Positions 1 to 11,135 of a stretch of 64,000 nucleotides of DNA are shown one piece after another. The notes below the pieces were generated by a model. The model saw nothing but the letters and a program-made list of their open reading frames with translations, was not told the origin of the DNA and did not search any database. The DNA lies in contig OX359192.1 of the NCBI GenBank assembly GCA_947172415.1, positions 5,148,501-5,212,500 of the forward strand, read 5' to 3'. How positions within the stretch are numbered: the stretch's first letter is position 1; each line of letters opens with the position of its first letter. A program made the translations under genes and the position numbers. This DNA is from Chondrosia reniformis. Its lineage: Eukaryota > Porifera > Demospongiae > Chondrillida > Chondrillidae.

Positions 1-183
1 CACCATTTTCCTACATGCTATACCTACTTTGTAATAATTTAAAAAAGCCTATAAGGAACCATACCCGGATGAAGACACAGGAGTCCCCCTCCTTTGCTCC
101 ACTTGGCCAGACAGCGAACCCCACCCCCCATCAGTGACCTGAGAATCCTTGTTTTATTCTTGATCCTTTGTGAATCCTTGACA
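1..183. repeat. Dispersed repeat family A, copy 1 (interrupted by a DNA transposon)
   Basis: This stretch resembles 21781-22004 in the same orientation and 34195-34495 in reverse. Shared landmarks are a block starting ACCATTTTCCTACATGCTAT, a GATGAAGAYACAGGAGTC block, a CATCAGTGAYC block and a terminal GTGAATCCTTG. The similarity stops where the Tigger-like element begins at 184, so that element probably inserted into or beside this copy. I found no coding potential and cannot assign the family to a class. Confidence 0.7.
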
Positions 184-185
184 TA

Positions 186-726
186 CAGTGAAAACTGGTT
201 AACGAGAAATTCACGGTGCAAGCCAAATCATTTCTCGTTAACAGTATTTCTTGTTATCAGATCTCCATACATGTAATGTAATGATCCAAAAGTGTATCTA
301 TATATATGCATATAAACACGCTTCAAGCTATATGAACGCTTCGTCGATATCAGAGTAGGCTGCTTCGCGAAGACGTTTCCTACTCCCGTTGGCGCTGGAG
401 TTTTCTACCTCGACTTTAGTCCTGTTCTTCAAGAACGTAGACATTGTCGAATTGGGAATGTTGTACTTTTTACAAATTTCCGACTTAGAGAGCCTTTTGG
501 CGTCAATCTCTTCGAAATTTTTATCTTGAAATCTATCGAGTATATAGCTTCGTTGCTTCTTCGCGACTGCCATCTTGACAAATTACACGTGTTAATGCCT
601 TCGCGTTAACAGGCACTTTTCGCGTAAAACGGTATATTTAGTATGGTAAATAACCTGGTCTCGGCGAATTGTTTGTGTTAAGCAATATTTCGTGTAAAGC
701 GACTTCGTGTTAACCAGTTTTCACTG
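186..726 (-). mobile_element. Non-autonomous Tigger/pogo-like DNA transposon with TA target duplication
   Basis: Terminal inverted repeats are visible: CAGTGAAAACTGGTTAAC at 186 and its reverse complement ending at 726. TA dinucleotides flank both ends (184-185 and 727-728), as expected for Tc1/mariner/pogo insertions. The element is about 540 bp and encodes only the N-terminal DNA-binding part of a transposase (see 328-573). No DDE catalytic region is present, so it is an internal deletion derivative that would need a transposase supplied elsewhere. Confidence 0.85.
328..573 (-). CDS. Transposase N-terminal fragment, CENP-B/pogo-type helix-turn-helix
   Basis: This 81-residue intact reading frame opens with MAVAKKQRSYILDRF and contains SKSEICKKYNIPNSTMSTFL. 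That is the pattern of the CENP-B N-terminal (psq-type) helix-turn-helix of Tigger/pogo transposases: a basic start, a helix, then an 'IxxKYxIPxSTxSxxLK' recognition helix. It ends shortly after the domain and lacks the DDE nuclease. It lies inside the inverted-repeat element at 186-726. An intact DNA-binding domain without a nuclease could act as a competitor or be domesticated, but nothing here shows expression. Confidence 0.75.
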   Translation of the reverse strand: MAVAKKQRSYILDRFQDKNFEEIDAKRLSKSEICKKYNIPNSTMSTFLKNRTKVEVENSSANGSRKRLREAAYSDIDEAFI

Positions 727-960
727 TATATGATTCTGTGGTAATCCTAGCTCGGTGAAACTTTCTTAAAGCAGCTGTCCTAGGTTTGAGTTACTGCAAT
801 GCTGCAATGGAACTACTTTTCATTTTCCTATTCAATGATGTATATATGCTAAACACTTGTGGTTTGACTATTACTTGGATTGTTTGTATATGTATGACTC
901 CTATATAGGAACTGCTACTAAATTATACAATGATTAGGATTACCTTTTGCATCATTGCAG

Positions 961-1150
961 GGGCTACTCGGGGATGAAGTTGACAAACAATATAGAATGT
1001 GAGATATTCCAGACCATACTTGAAGAAGCAAAGGACAGCTACAAAGCTGAAATAGTGTTTGAATTGACAAGCAATGTTCCTGAAGATCTTGAACACAACA
1101 TAGATACTATTGTTCAATGGATTGATGAATGGAAAGGTCATTCACTTTAA
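961..1150 (+). CDS. AK6: Adenylate kinase isoenzyme 6, last exon (5' part outside the window)
   Basis: AK6 (hCINAP/Fap7) is a small nuclear adenylate kinase/ATPase involved in 18S rRNA maturation. A splice acceptor (TTGCAG) ends at 960. The exon then encodes the end of the family: GYSGMKLTNNIECEIFQ, a central IVFELTSN segment and a final VQWIDEW helix before a TAA at 1148-1150. This lines up with the human C-terminus (GYNEKKLTDNIQCEIFQ ... WIEQW). The codon split at the acceptor (R/G) fits the conserved RGY motif. The P-loop exons are not in this window; the transposon at 186-726 lies in the preceding intron or further upstream. The gene converges with the lamin gene downstream. Confidence 0.9.
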
Positions 1151-1833
1151 ATTTTTATAAACCAAATGAGTATTTTGTGCACTAATATCTTTTACATTTG
1201 TCTCTAACTTGTAAGTAATGAAGTACATGCACTGGCAGGACTAACTGTGTACACAGATGTGCTGCCTTGCGATTTATTGGACAACTTCTCGGCTGCTGGT
1301 ACAGCAATGTTTTTACTTACAAGAGAGTATACCAGTTTTACAATATTTTGTTTGAAAATGTACATACTTCGCATCAAAATAGTTTGTCTTTTTCTACTAA
1401 TTTAGTTATTAATGTACACGTATTGTTTTTGTAGGTTTATATTTATGGTACTGAAAACCTGAAAGCTCCCTTCATATGTACATTCCAATTAACCACATTT
1501 TACTACCTGAAAGATTATCCACTTGCTGCATGCCAAAAGGATGTGATACAGAATTAATGATAATAACATGTATACCAGTGACATAAAGCATAGAGCTTAT
1601 AAAGAACTAGTCAGCAAATGAGTTAAAGAAGTTTTTAAAGTATAAAGCCTACAGAAATAACTACTTAAAGTTACGAAGGATAAAATTAAAAAACTATCGA
1701 CAGTCTAGATTGGGAACTTCCTTCCTATGAAATGACACAAGTAGTCTTGTTTTCCTGTTCATCAGCTGTAGACTCCTAAAGAGAAAGAGCAGAACCAAAT
1801 AAAACTAAAGCTAACTGAGAGCTCAGTCTATGA
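1151..1833. other. Spacer between AK6 and the first lamin gene
   Basis: This is AT-rich sequence between two convergent stop codons. It should hold the 3' UTRs of AK6 (+) and of the lamin gene (-). I see no further gene. Confidence 0.6.
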
Positions 1834-4222
1834 CTATTGAACATGAGCAGAATGAACCTGTTGGTGAAACAGGTGTTCTGTGCCAACCTGTTCGCCATTC
1901 TCTGGCTCCTCTTCTTGCTGAGGCAAAGAGGATGGTCCTGGGCTATCAGTCTCCATGCCATCCTCCTGCTGGGTGGGAGCCTTGATATCATAGCCTTCTC
2001 TACGCTGAATGTAGGTGGCAATCACCTGGAAAGGGGCAACACATTAACAGCATGAAACACTCAGGAGCACAATATGTTGAACTAAGCTTGAACCTGTATC
2101 TACTGGACCTACCTCTCCTTTGTTGTTGGAAAGGGTTGTTGTGGTCTCCTTACCCATTGCCCAAAGAGCAATCGACTTGCAGAGGATGTCCATAGGAGGG
2201 TTGTGTTCCTGACCCGAATCCTTTGACCAGATCTGTGTGTACCAATGTAAATATAACAGTGTAATGAACTTTATCTATGACATCATTCCTATGACTCACT
2301 GTAGTGGTGACTCCTCCCTTCAAACGGGACCTACCATGGAAAGCGAATACATCAGCTGGTCCACCACCAGTAACTTTGTGGGTCAGCTTATACGCTCCAA
2401 TCATCTCAGACTAAGAAGGGAGAGAGACTGAATAATAGCTACTACCTGTTGTGGATAGCTAGCATTATAAATACCTTATCAGCCATGTTTCTAATTTCTA
2501 TAAACCTTCCATTGGGGTCCACATCTACAATTTGGATGTATCCTGAGGCATGGGAGGACACATTGGCCTCTGCACGTCTCTTGGGGGCAGTAGTCTGAAT
2601 CACTTGACGCTTTGAAGGTGGTGTACTCCTCTTTCTTGGTGTACGCTTAGTTCCAGGAGGAGTTGGCACTATCCTCAGCCTACATTACATTGAAAACACA
2701 TAGTCACCCTAGATGTACATACCAATAGCACTAAATACTACACACACCTGGCTTCTTCACCCTCTAGCAGTTTACGGTATTGCTCAATCTCCTGATCCAA
2801 TCTAAGCTTCAGATCAAAGAGTTCTTTGTAATCAGTCATTTTCTGTTCATAATCCTCACGTAGAGACATCAAGTCAGATCTCAGCCCAGCCAAGTGCTCC
2901 TGGTGTTCCTTCCTCAGTGAAGTTATATCGTCATCCTTCCCCTTCACCTGCCTCTCAAGGTTGCTGGCCTAAGTATTAAGAATATGGAGATCTGTAAATA
3001 TTTATATCATTACTAAATGTACAAAAGTACATTGCTATCCACAAACCATTTCTTGGAGCTTCTGCAGCTCTCTCTTGCTGAGAGTGTTCTTTTCAGTTGC
3101 TTCATACATCTGGACACGCAGAGCACTGAGTGTGTCTGTATCCTTTGATGACTGTGTCCTCAAGGCATCCAACTGTCATTAGGAGTAAAAGGGACATTAC
3201 AAACATGTCAGAGCAGCAAAATGAACAATTATTACCTGTTTTTCATAGGAAGCTTTCATTTCATTTTTGAAAACAAGACATTCAGTTTCCCACTGCTTAC
3301 GCCTTTGTACAATTGCAGCATTAAGGCAGCCATCAACTTGACTATGCAAATCATAAGTTATGTAAGTCTTCTCTTGTTCGATCTGAGACTCTGTATCCCT
3401 TAGCATTTCAAGCTCCTGCATGGGTAACACAAGGTTAAAGATACACTCCTAACATGCCTATTGCGTAACCCCTTACCTCCCTATATTGTGTCTCTTTGAA
3501 AGCAAGCTCTTCCTTGAGAGACATGCTTCTATTGTGCAAGTCAACTCTCTCCAAAGTGGCACTCTCCAAATCTTTCCTGACTTTCTCAAGCTGTTTCCTC
3601 AACTCAGACAACTCTTTGGTGGCATCTCTAAGTGCTTTTTGGACATCAGTCTTTTCACCAACAGACGTTTTATGCCTGTTTTCGGCCTCAGCGGATCTCC
3701 TTTCTGCAGTTGACAACTTGTCTTTCAAAAGATCAAATTTCCTCTGTACCTCCTCTAATCTAAATGAACAGTTAAAAGTTTAAGATTTAGCTCTTCTCGC
3801 AGCAAACAATTAAAACCGCAAGGATATTTCCTGTAGAATATTTCCAGGTAAGGAACAAATCACATTTAGAGCAATAGTAATACTTACTGTCTTCTAAGTT
3901 CGTCGTTATCTGAAGCGAGCGTCTGTGCGCTGTACTGATAGCGGGCCTTGTCCTTTGCCGTTCTGTCAATTTGGCTCCTTGAAGCAGCAAGCTTAGCATC
4001 ATAAGACTCCTTCACCTTCTCAACGGAACCAATGATATCCGTGCGAAGGTTAGTGACAGTAGCTTCAATGGATATGGCTTTTCCTATTTCTGTTTTGACG
4101 TGTTCAATGTACTGAGATAGTCGGTCATTGAGCGTTTTCAAAACTTCCTTCTCTTGATGACGTTTCAAAGGAGACGTGAGGTAGTCTCTAGATGGACTGT
4201 CTCTCGTTGTCGTCTGCTCCAT
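1834..4222 (-). CDS. Lamin-type intermediate filament protein, copy 1 (nine exons)
   Basis: Nuclear lamins polymerise under the inner nuclear membrane. Exons, from the start: 4222-3888, 3759-3477, 3415-3236, 3172-3047, 2968-2748, 2679-2475, 2410-2300, 2232-2113, 2025-1834. Phases agree at every junction and give 590 residues. A short head is followed by the coil-1A motif LNDRLSQYIE (residue about 31). The rod ends with EQYRKLLEGEEAR (about 382), so it is about 350 residues, the long lamin form rather than the shorter vertebrate cytoplasmic type. A basic stretch (KRTPRKRS ... APKRRAE) looks like a nuclear localisation signal. The lamin-tail domain follows (YIQIVDVDPNGRFIEIRN; FHGRSRLKGGVTTT). 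The C-terminus is acidic and ends HSAHVQ, with no CaaX box. I chose the start at 4222 over an upstream in-frame ATG at 4309 because MEQTTT gives a short lamin-like head and the ATG has a good context. Confidence 0.92.
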
Positions 4223-4564
4223 TGCTTTCCTCTCAGAACAAACTTTCACACAAGAACCACAACGTTGCACGCAAGCAGAACGGAAGAGGCGTGCTTGAAA
4301 CCATGGCAACGATATCGTGACGTACAGTGAGGTAAACCCACAAAAGTATCATAATAATACAAACCATAAGCTATAGCTGATATATAAAAACAGGAAAGTT
4401 TTTATAAGCAAAAAACTAAACAACCTATGAAAGTAGAATTGGTTATGGTAAGTCATTTAAACTGCTACTCAAGTTATGTGGGCATTAAAATACCTACAGA
4501 AAAGGAAACATGTAAATCATAGCAGTTATACATTCACTGGAACGTATCAACCTTAACAACATAC
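4223..4564. other. Spacer between the tandem lamin genes
   Basis: These roughly 340 bp should contain the promoter of lamin copy 1 and the 3' UTR of lamin copy 2. I recognise no other element. Confidence 0.5.
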
Positions 4565-7500
4565 CTAAGCTTCCAACTGCGCCTGTACCTCCTGAACTCC
4601 CTCCAAAGATGAATAATGAACAGAAGAAGACTTTTCCTTACGTTGGATGTATGTTGCTACCACCTTATATGGAAAGTAACAGCATGGAGGACGCATGTAA
4701 ATCAGTGATCTAGCAATCACTACTATTGTGTACGATGTTTGACTAAAAGGCATCATTTTTCAAAGAAACCACTTTGAGGCAATAAAGACGGTGAAACCAT
4801 ACTTTCACTAAAGATCTAAGACTGAAGGAATACCTTGACATGCAGAGCCAACACCTCAACTTCCTCTTGAATAACAAGTAAACTAACTCACCTCTCCTTT
4901 GTTATTGTACAGAGTGGTAGTAGTCTCCTGTCCTGTGCTCCACACCTCTACCTGCTTACATACTATGTCTGTGGGTGGGTTATGTTCCTCTCCTGCTGCC
5001 TTGCACCAGATCTGTGGCAAGCATACGAAGAGATACAGCTAATAGATTTACTAAAGGTCAAACCACAATTAACATACATGTAATACAGTCAGAAGCTATT
5101 ACTTACAGCAGTGGTGATGCCACCTTTCAAACGTGACCTTCCATGAAAAACAAACATGTCTTCTTCAGGGTTGTCCTTAGATTTGTGCACTAGCTTGAAG
5201 TTACCCAAGTGCTCAGGCTAAAGGAGCAATTGTGCTGATTAGACAGCTTGTGATAAGATAACACAATAAGAGGCAGGACTAACCTGATCTGACATGTTTC
5301 TAATTCTGATGCACTTGCCAGCAGGGTCCACATCTACAATCTGAAGGTCTCCAGTAGCTGTGGTAGAGATGTTGGCAGAGTTTACAGACTCCTTCTCAAG
5401 CCTAAAGCGTGGGCGCTTCCCACTTGGGCTACCAGCACTATCAGGATGGCCTCTCTTTGTGGGACTGGGTGTAATCAGCAACCTGTACATGTACAGATAG
5501 CACTTGAAGAGTTAGCAGGACTTACAAATACAGAATAAGTATAATATTATCTTTTGGAAAATACATCTTTGTTCTCTTTGAGAAAATAAGTTCAAAGTAA
5601 TCCATATTTTATTAGCTATACATGTACTAACATGAATATGAAGACCAGTATACTCATGTCATATCAGAATGTACTGTTCATGTTTTACACTTGTTAAAAA
5701 GTTTTGGATGTAAATAGTGTCATGTAACAAGATGTTTCCCAATTTACAAATAAATAGTTAAATACTGTCACATCACTAGTTAACTGCACTGAAGTATAAA
5801 CCATCAACACATAACATGTTATATCAAAGGAATTTCCTTCATAACTATCACCACAAGTGGAAACAGGATACAAATAAGTACAAAGCAAAGTGTATAATCA
5901 CTTTTACTTCACTTTTTATCACAGACTATGTGCAATTAACACATATATACTAATAACACTTACTGTAAAACCATTAATATAAACATCCATTATATTTAGC
6001 ATTTTACCATATATGACTTATTAGTGTCCATTAAATTTAGAGTTTTGTTCTAAATGCTTGCTCCACACTACTGTGCATGGGTAATAATAAACATTTTAGC
6101 AACCATAAATGTTAGCAAATGATATTGTTAATTTCGCTAACATTAATGGCGCACTAATTGTAAGGGTTTTACAGTATATATATTCATACAGCAATATAGT
6201 ACAGCAACCACCAAACCTCACCTCGCTTCTTCCTCCTCCAAGAGCATTCTGTAGGTAGCTAATTCCTGATCCAGTTGTAGCTTGACTTCAAAGAGCTCCT
6301 TGTACTCCTTCAGCTTCTCTTCATAGCTGATGCGCAGACTCCTCAACTCCTCAAGCACCCTGGTAACATCTTCGCTATGTTCCTGCTTCATCTTTCGAAT
6401 ATTATCATCCCTCTCTTTAAGACTTCGCTCCAAGCGTTCAATCTAAACATGATAGCAAACCACACTTTATCACACACAGTATCCTGAATACTCCAATGAT
6501 TGTGAACCGACAATATGATAGAACCTCCTCTTACATAGGACCAGTAGAGGGAGGCACACGACTGATGTGTTACTAAGCTTACTTGGCTATGCAGCCTCTG
6601 AATGTCTTTAGAAATGCGCGAGTTGCTATCTGTCTCTTTCTTGAGGTCTATGCTCAGAGAAGCGATAGTTTCAGCATTCCTAGTGATCTGACTCTCAATA
6701 GTAGTGTACTACAGTTGGGAATAGGGAGACTTGTTAGTACAAACATCTACAATGCAACATTTTCAGCATAAAACCAACTGCAAGAATAGCACGGATAAAA
6801 AAGCAACACTTGAGTGATGGCTTTGCTGAATCTGTCCATGTTGCTTCTGTATACTCTCTCTGAGAATACATTTACTATTCCTGAAATGCATAACCTACCT
6901 TATCACTGTACACGTCATCCAATTCCATTTTGTACTGCCCCAGTTCTTTCTCTGTTTGTTCTCTAAGTTCATCAATGACTTCCTCCAGACGGCCTTCATC
7001 TGAAACAGGGTCTGGGCCATCAGTATGAAAGTGCCACCTCACCTCTCCAGTCTTCATTTTGTCAAGGTTCTAATGAATGGAAGTAGTTTCAATTATGATT
7101 CATACAGGCAAATGTGCCCTGAGTATATAATACAACATTGTCTTTGAGATAGTTTATCTTTTAATCTTTTGAGCGTCTAGAGACACAGTCGGTTCATTTA
7201 GGATTCAGACATTTTGAACATGGGGTCTTCTTCAGCAAATAATGTCTTCAGGTGCAAAGAAGACCCCAGGATTGAAATGCTCGAATCCTAAAAGAGCTAA
7301 CTACGTCTCTAGACAAATAAACAATGAACCATCACAAAGATTAGTTTGGCCTGATTGGTCAGAAGTCTTTGCATAGCACTTACACCAACAAACTTCTTCT
7401 CTAGTTCAGATATCTCCTTTCTGAGGGCTTTGATCTTATCCAATAAATTACTCCTTTCACTTGTCTCATCATCCAAATCTTGAGTCAACTTCTGCAGTTG

Positions 7501-8128
7501 AGATTTCAGTCCATTCAGCTCCTTCTGTGCGTCCTTCAGTGCAGACCGCATCTGGCCAACCTCGTGTTCAGTAGTGTTGTACTGACCCTCGTACTGGTTG
7601 TACCTCTGCGTGGCCAAGCTAAATCTCTTTTCAACATCCTCAAGGCTGTGTCTCAACTGATCAAGTCTACAAGACGTGCATAGTAAACAATTACGTAACA
7701 TTAAAAGCCTTAAAGCTTCAAGTAAATTAAGCACACTAGATTAAGCCCCTTCACTTAAGTCAGCTTCATTAAACTATTAAAAATGTTATGGCTCCCGTTT
7801 AGAAAGCTTACTGGCTCCTTAAATCATCGTGTTCCTGTGTTAGCTGGTCCGCCAAGTCCTTTTGACGTCCTCTTTCCTCTTCCGTCTCAGCTAAAAGAGT
7901 TCTGGTGGCTGCCAACTCAGTTTCATAAAGCTTCTTCACTCTTTCGGCCGCAAGGCTAACCTCATTCTTCAAGGCAGCTAGTTCCACTTCCAAAGTTAGG
8001 TTTTTGCCTTTTTGCTTCTTCACCGCTTCTATGTAGGTTGTCAGACGATCGTTGAGGTACTTTAACTCGTCCTTTTCCTGTTCTCTGTTGAAAAGGGGAG
8101 ACACTTCTTCCCTGTGCAAACTCTCCAT
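4565..8128 (-). CDS. Lamin-type intermediate filament protein, copy 2 (nine exons)
   Basis: This is a tandem paralogue of the gene at 1834-4222. Exons: 8128-7812, 7666-7384, 7069-6899, 6708-6583, 6442-6222, 5482-5284, 5217-5107, 5011-4892, 4663-4565; 548 residues. Introns sit at the same places and phases as in copy 1, and five exons have identical lengths (283, 126, 221, 111 and 120 nt). The rod runs from LNDRLTTYIE to ATYRMLLEEEEAR (about residues 25-373). A nuclear-localisation-like SGKRPRFRLEKE precedes a lamin-tail domain (LQIVDVDPAGKCIRIRN; FHGRSRLKGGITTA; ETTTTLYNNKGE). The last exon is short and ends AQLEA, again without CaaX. The third exon carries an unusual polar insert (HFHTDGPDPVSDEG) inside the coiled coil. 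The TTTTLxNNKGEVxATYIQR junction is shared with copy 1. Confidence 0.92.
5963..6174. mobile_element. MITE inside lamin copy 2 intron 5
   Basis: CTGTAAAACC at 5963 is mirrored by GGTTTTACAG ending at 6174, and both ends are bounded by TA (5961-5962, 6175-6176). The interior is AT-rich without a reading frame. Size (about 210 bp), TA flanks and inverted ends fit a Tc1/mariner-type MITE. Confidence 0.7.
7175..7314. mobile_element. Foldback element inside lamin copy 2 intron 2
   Basis: Ten-base ends GTCTAGAGAC / GTCTCTAGAC (7175-7184, 7305-7314) enclose two long, imperfectly complementary arms (about 7201-7232 and 7256-7288). Both arms contain a GAAGACCCC...GAAAtG-like string that resembles the hammerhead-like motif seen at 20575-20602 and 25292-25318. 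Confidence 0.6.
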
Positions 8129-8394
8129 CTTTTACTAGGCGTTTAGCAACAACCCACAATCGCAACAGGAAGTGCTTTGGCGTGTAGCCGTGACTACACC
8201 TACACGTGTGTGATGTAATAGGTCATCACAAAAAGTGATTAAATTATATTACTAACTACTTACTATATATCTATATTATATAAATATTATTGTATTATAC
8301 TAGTATATTATTATGTACATAAAAAAAAATTAAATTGGGGTGTGTCATGACCCATAAATTGGCGCATTTTGTGGTTTCCGCGGCGCCTGTATAT

Positions 8395-9613
8395 ATGGAG
8401 CAGGATTTCTTTACTTCAAATGATGGAATGATTTACAATTTTGTAAGTGCTGTAATACATTAAGGATTTCTTCTAATTGCGTTAGGAAACTTATCGCTGA
8501 ATCTAAAAATATTTGAGCTCCAGGTTAGCTAGTGACGTGACGAAAAAAACTAACTGCGCGTCTCTAGATGTTCAAGCGAAAGAATCTTAGATGGAACATC
8601 TCAGATGTAAATATTTTGATGTAGCTTAGTTTCATATACGTGCTATAATAATAATAATAATAATAATATAATGATCGTTTATTATTATATATATTGTGAC
8701 ATGCCATGCAAAAACTGAATTAGATGAATGGCCCAACAGTTTAGGTTAACCCCCAACCTACCTATCCAGGCCTGAGGAGCAATGAATTCCCATGTTTTTG
8801 TTTTCTTAACTACCGAATGTGACTTATTACGAGCAGGGTGCATACTCCATGAAGATATGTTCCTTTAGTATCAGTAGAATTTAAATTTAATGTCTGTCTG
8901 GATAAATTACAAAAGTTGCAAAAAGCATACCTTTTAACCTCCCAATTCCAACCCCCTGATCCATAGTCAAGGCCTCCTGATGTCTGTTTGCAAATCATGT
9001 TGCATGTGGTTGATGGATTGATGATATAGGTTATAACAAACTAAAAGATTTGTTTTTATCTCAGAATCAGCAGTCTAGTGGCAGTGCAGAGCTTATTTCA
9101 CCAAGTGTTTCTGAAACTGAATTGGAAAATCCAGAAACAGAAATGGTTCTTCCACAACAAGTTTCCCAAGTTTACCCAACTCCTCCTGCCACACCACAGA
9201 CTCCTCAGACTCATTTTCGGCAAGCTGCTCAGTATGAAGTCAATCAAACTCCTTGGACTCACTTACAGCAAGGTGATGAGTATGATATCAACTTTGCTGA
9301 AGTGACATCGCTTACTATGTACATGGAAATGTTGGAGAGGAAGGTGAAGAATTTATGTATTGATGATGTTGAAGAAAGACAAAAAGTTGATCTTCTTACC
9401 AGGCTAGCACTGGAAGAGCTTCACATAGAACACCAATATGTGTCTTCATGGGGAATGGTTTTGAAAAGGTATGCAACTGCTAAGGGTTTGGAGGGGTTAC
9501 AGTGTTTAGCTGTAAGATCAGGTGCCAAATATTACAGCAGCTGTATGAAAATGATTTATCTAGAATACTGCTTTAAAACAAGTGATCATGAAGGTGGATA
9601 TGTACACTCTTAG
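8395..9613 (+). CDS. Unrecognised 198-residue protein, two exons
   Basis: I do not recognise this protein. Exon 1 (8395-8442) reads MEQDFFTSNDGMIYNF and ends at a consensus donor GTAAGT. Exon 2 (9065-9613) starts after a strong acceptor (TTTTTATCTCAG). Both junctions are phase 0. The N-terminal half is rich in S, E, P, Q and T (VYPTPPATPQTPQT). The C-terminal half looks folded: an acidic helix-like segment (TMYMEMLERKVKNLCIDDVE), then LLTRLALEELHIEHQYVSSW and a Cys-containing stretch. There is no signal peptide or membrane segment. A polyadenylation signal follows at 9635. The gene is divergent from lamin copy 2, with 266 bp between start codons. Further exons in the 620-bp intron cannot be excluded. 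Confidence 0.65.
8649..8668. repeat. AAT trinucleotide microsatellite
   Basis: A short run of AAT units in the intron of the unrecognised gene at 8395-9613, followed by more AT-rich sequence. Confidence 0.8.
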
Positions 9614-9634
9614 CACAACTGACTACATATACAC

Positions 9635-9640
9635 AATAAA
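9635..9640 (+). terminator. AATAAA polyadenylation signal
   Basis: A canonical AATAAA lies 22 bp after the stop codon of the unrecognised gene at 8395-9613. It supports 9065-9613 being a 3'-terminal exon. Confidence 0.75.
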
Positions 9641-10027
9641 ATACATTTACATTTTGTACAGTTTTGTATGCTACAATTTAAGGTGAATGATTTTGGAAAA
9701 TATTAATTTATGTTTGATCACTGTCTGATTTTGAGAATCCATGCATGGCATGCATTACTCTATATGTAAATGCATTACCTATTATCTTTATTTGGGTAAT
9801 ACCAATTGAAAGTGATGTGACTACAGGAAATGGCCATCACTGTGTTGAGAAAATTCATAATAGATCTTAAGTAATAACTCGAGGACAGTATTACACTTTC
9901 TTTGAGCCAACCGAACTTCCTCTATAGTTTGTGACTTTGCGCTGCATAGATAATCGTAGAATTAGCTGCAGACCTGCCAGCCAATTCCTCAGGTGACAGT
10001 CTCGACTGATACATTACGTCTTCCAAG
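9641..10027. other. Spacer before ALKBH4
   Basis: AT-rich spacer between two genes on the same strand. It presumably holds the ALKBH4 promoter; I see no clear motif. Confidence 0.4.
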
Positions 10028-11135
10028 ATGGCAGCCAACTGTGGTTGTTCGGGAGTGCGTAGTTGTCGACTTTGCCAACCGAAACCCGTAGGTATAAATG
10101 TAGAATGTAATAATACTTGGATGCAATGCGCTACGTGTGGCCGCATTGGGACCAAATCTACCTTTTCCATTGTCAAAGACGACCTTGTGAAATGCAAAGA
10201 AAATACTCCTTGTTCCGAGGTGGGCACGTATGAATCTGAAGCAGTAAAGCTTTGTAAACATTGTGAACACTTCAGCGGCATCCTAATTTGTAAGAATTTT
10301 GTATCTGAAGAGGAGGAGAGTGTGCTTTGTAGGACTGTGAGCAAGGAACCCTGGGTGCTGTCGCAGTCAGGGAGACTAAAGCAAGTAGGGCTAATGTTCA
10401 ATTAAAATTGTTCTGTTTATCGCTGCATGCATAATGGTTTGAAATTGTAGCACTTTCCATTAGTGATATATCGATTCTATGTGATGTATATTTATGACAA
10501 TACTAGTGTTTTTTACAAGAGATGGGATAGAGGAAATCACATTACATATCTTATAATCTGGTCATGTGACAGTTAATATTTTCACTCCTTTTTATACATA
10601 GGATTTTGGACCAAAAGTAAATTTTAAAAAGAAAAAGGTCAAATTAGGGACCTTTAATGGCCTTCCTTCCTATGCATTGAATTTAGTCCAAAGGATCCAA
10701 GGCACTGTGCCAAGGTTGGCTGGTTTTAACCCAGTGGAGATGTGTAACCTTGACTACAGCTCTAGTAGAGGATCAGCCATAGACCCCCACAAGGATGACG
10801 AGTGGCTCTGGGGCAACCACCTTGTGACAGTAAATCTACTCTCTAGTACCATATTAACATTCACCTGCCCCTGTGGTAGTGCTGAGATCCAGGTACCACT
10901 GCCAAGAAGGTCTCTCATAGCAGTGTATAGCAGTGCTCGGTACACGTGGCTGCACTCCATAAAACATGAACATATAAGTGGTCATAGAATAGCTGTCACC
11001 TTCCGTGAACTATCCAAAGAGTTTAGCTCTGGTGGAACAGAAGCTGATGTTGGGAAGGAGCTATTAGCTGTTGCAAATTCCTTCAGTGGAACCCCTATTT
11101 CTAATCCGGAGAGATCAGTACACAATTATTTTTAA
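10028..11135 (+). CDS. ALKBH4: AlkB homologue 4, 2-oxoglutarate/Fe(II) dioxygenase
   Basis: ALKBH4 is a dioxygenase reported to demethylate actin and to act in cytokinesis. Exons 10028-10384 and 10602-11135 give 296 residues (human 302). The N-terminus MAANCGCSGVRSCRLC matches the family's Cys-rich start (CGCKGIRTCLIC in human). WVLSQSGRLKQ|DFGPKVNFKKKK spans the intron and matches human KLSQSGRRKQDYGPKVNF. Iron ligands are visible: the HxD of SAIDPHKDDEW and the distal His in TWLHSIKHEHI, followed by the 2-oxoglutarate-binding Arg in GHRIAVTFREL. The family's usual insert after LNLLS is shorter here. Confidence 0.95.

Noticed and set aside
4223-4309. Upstream in-frame ATG for lamin copy 1
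   Set aside because: It would add a Cys/Arg-rich 29-residue leader (ending VCSERKA) unlike any lamin head; the ATG at 4222 gives the expected short head.
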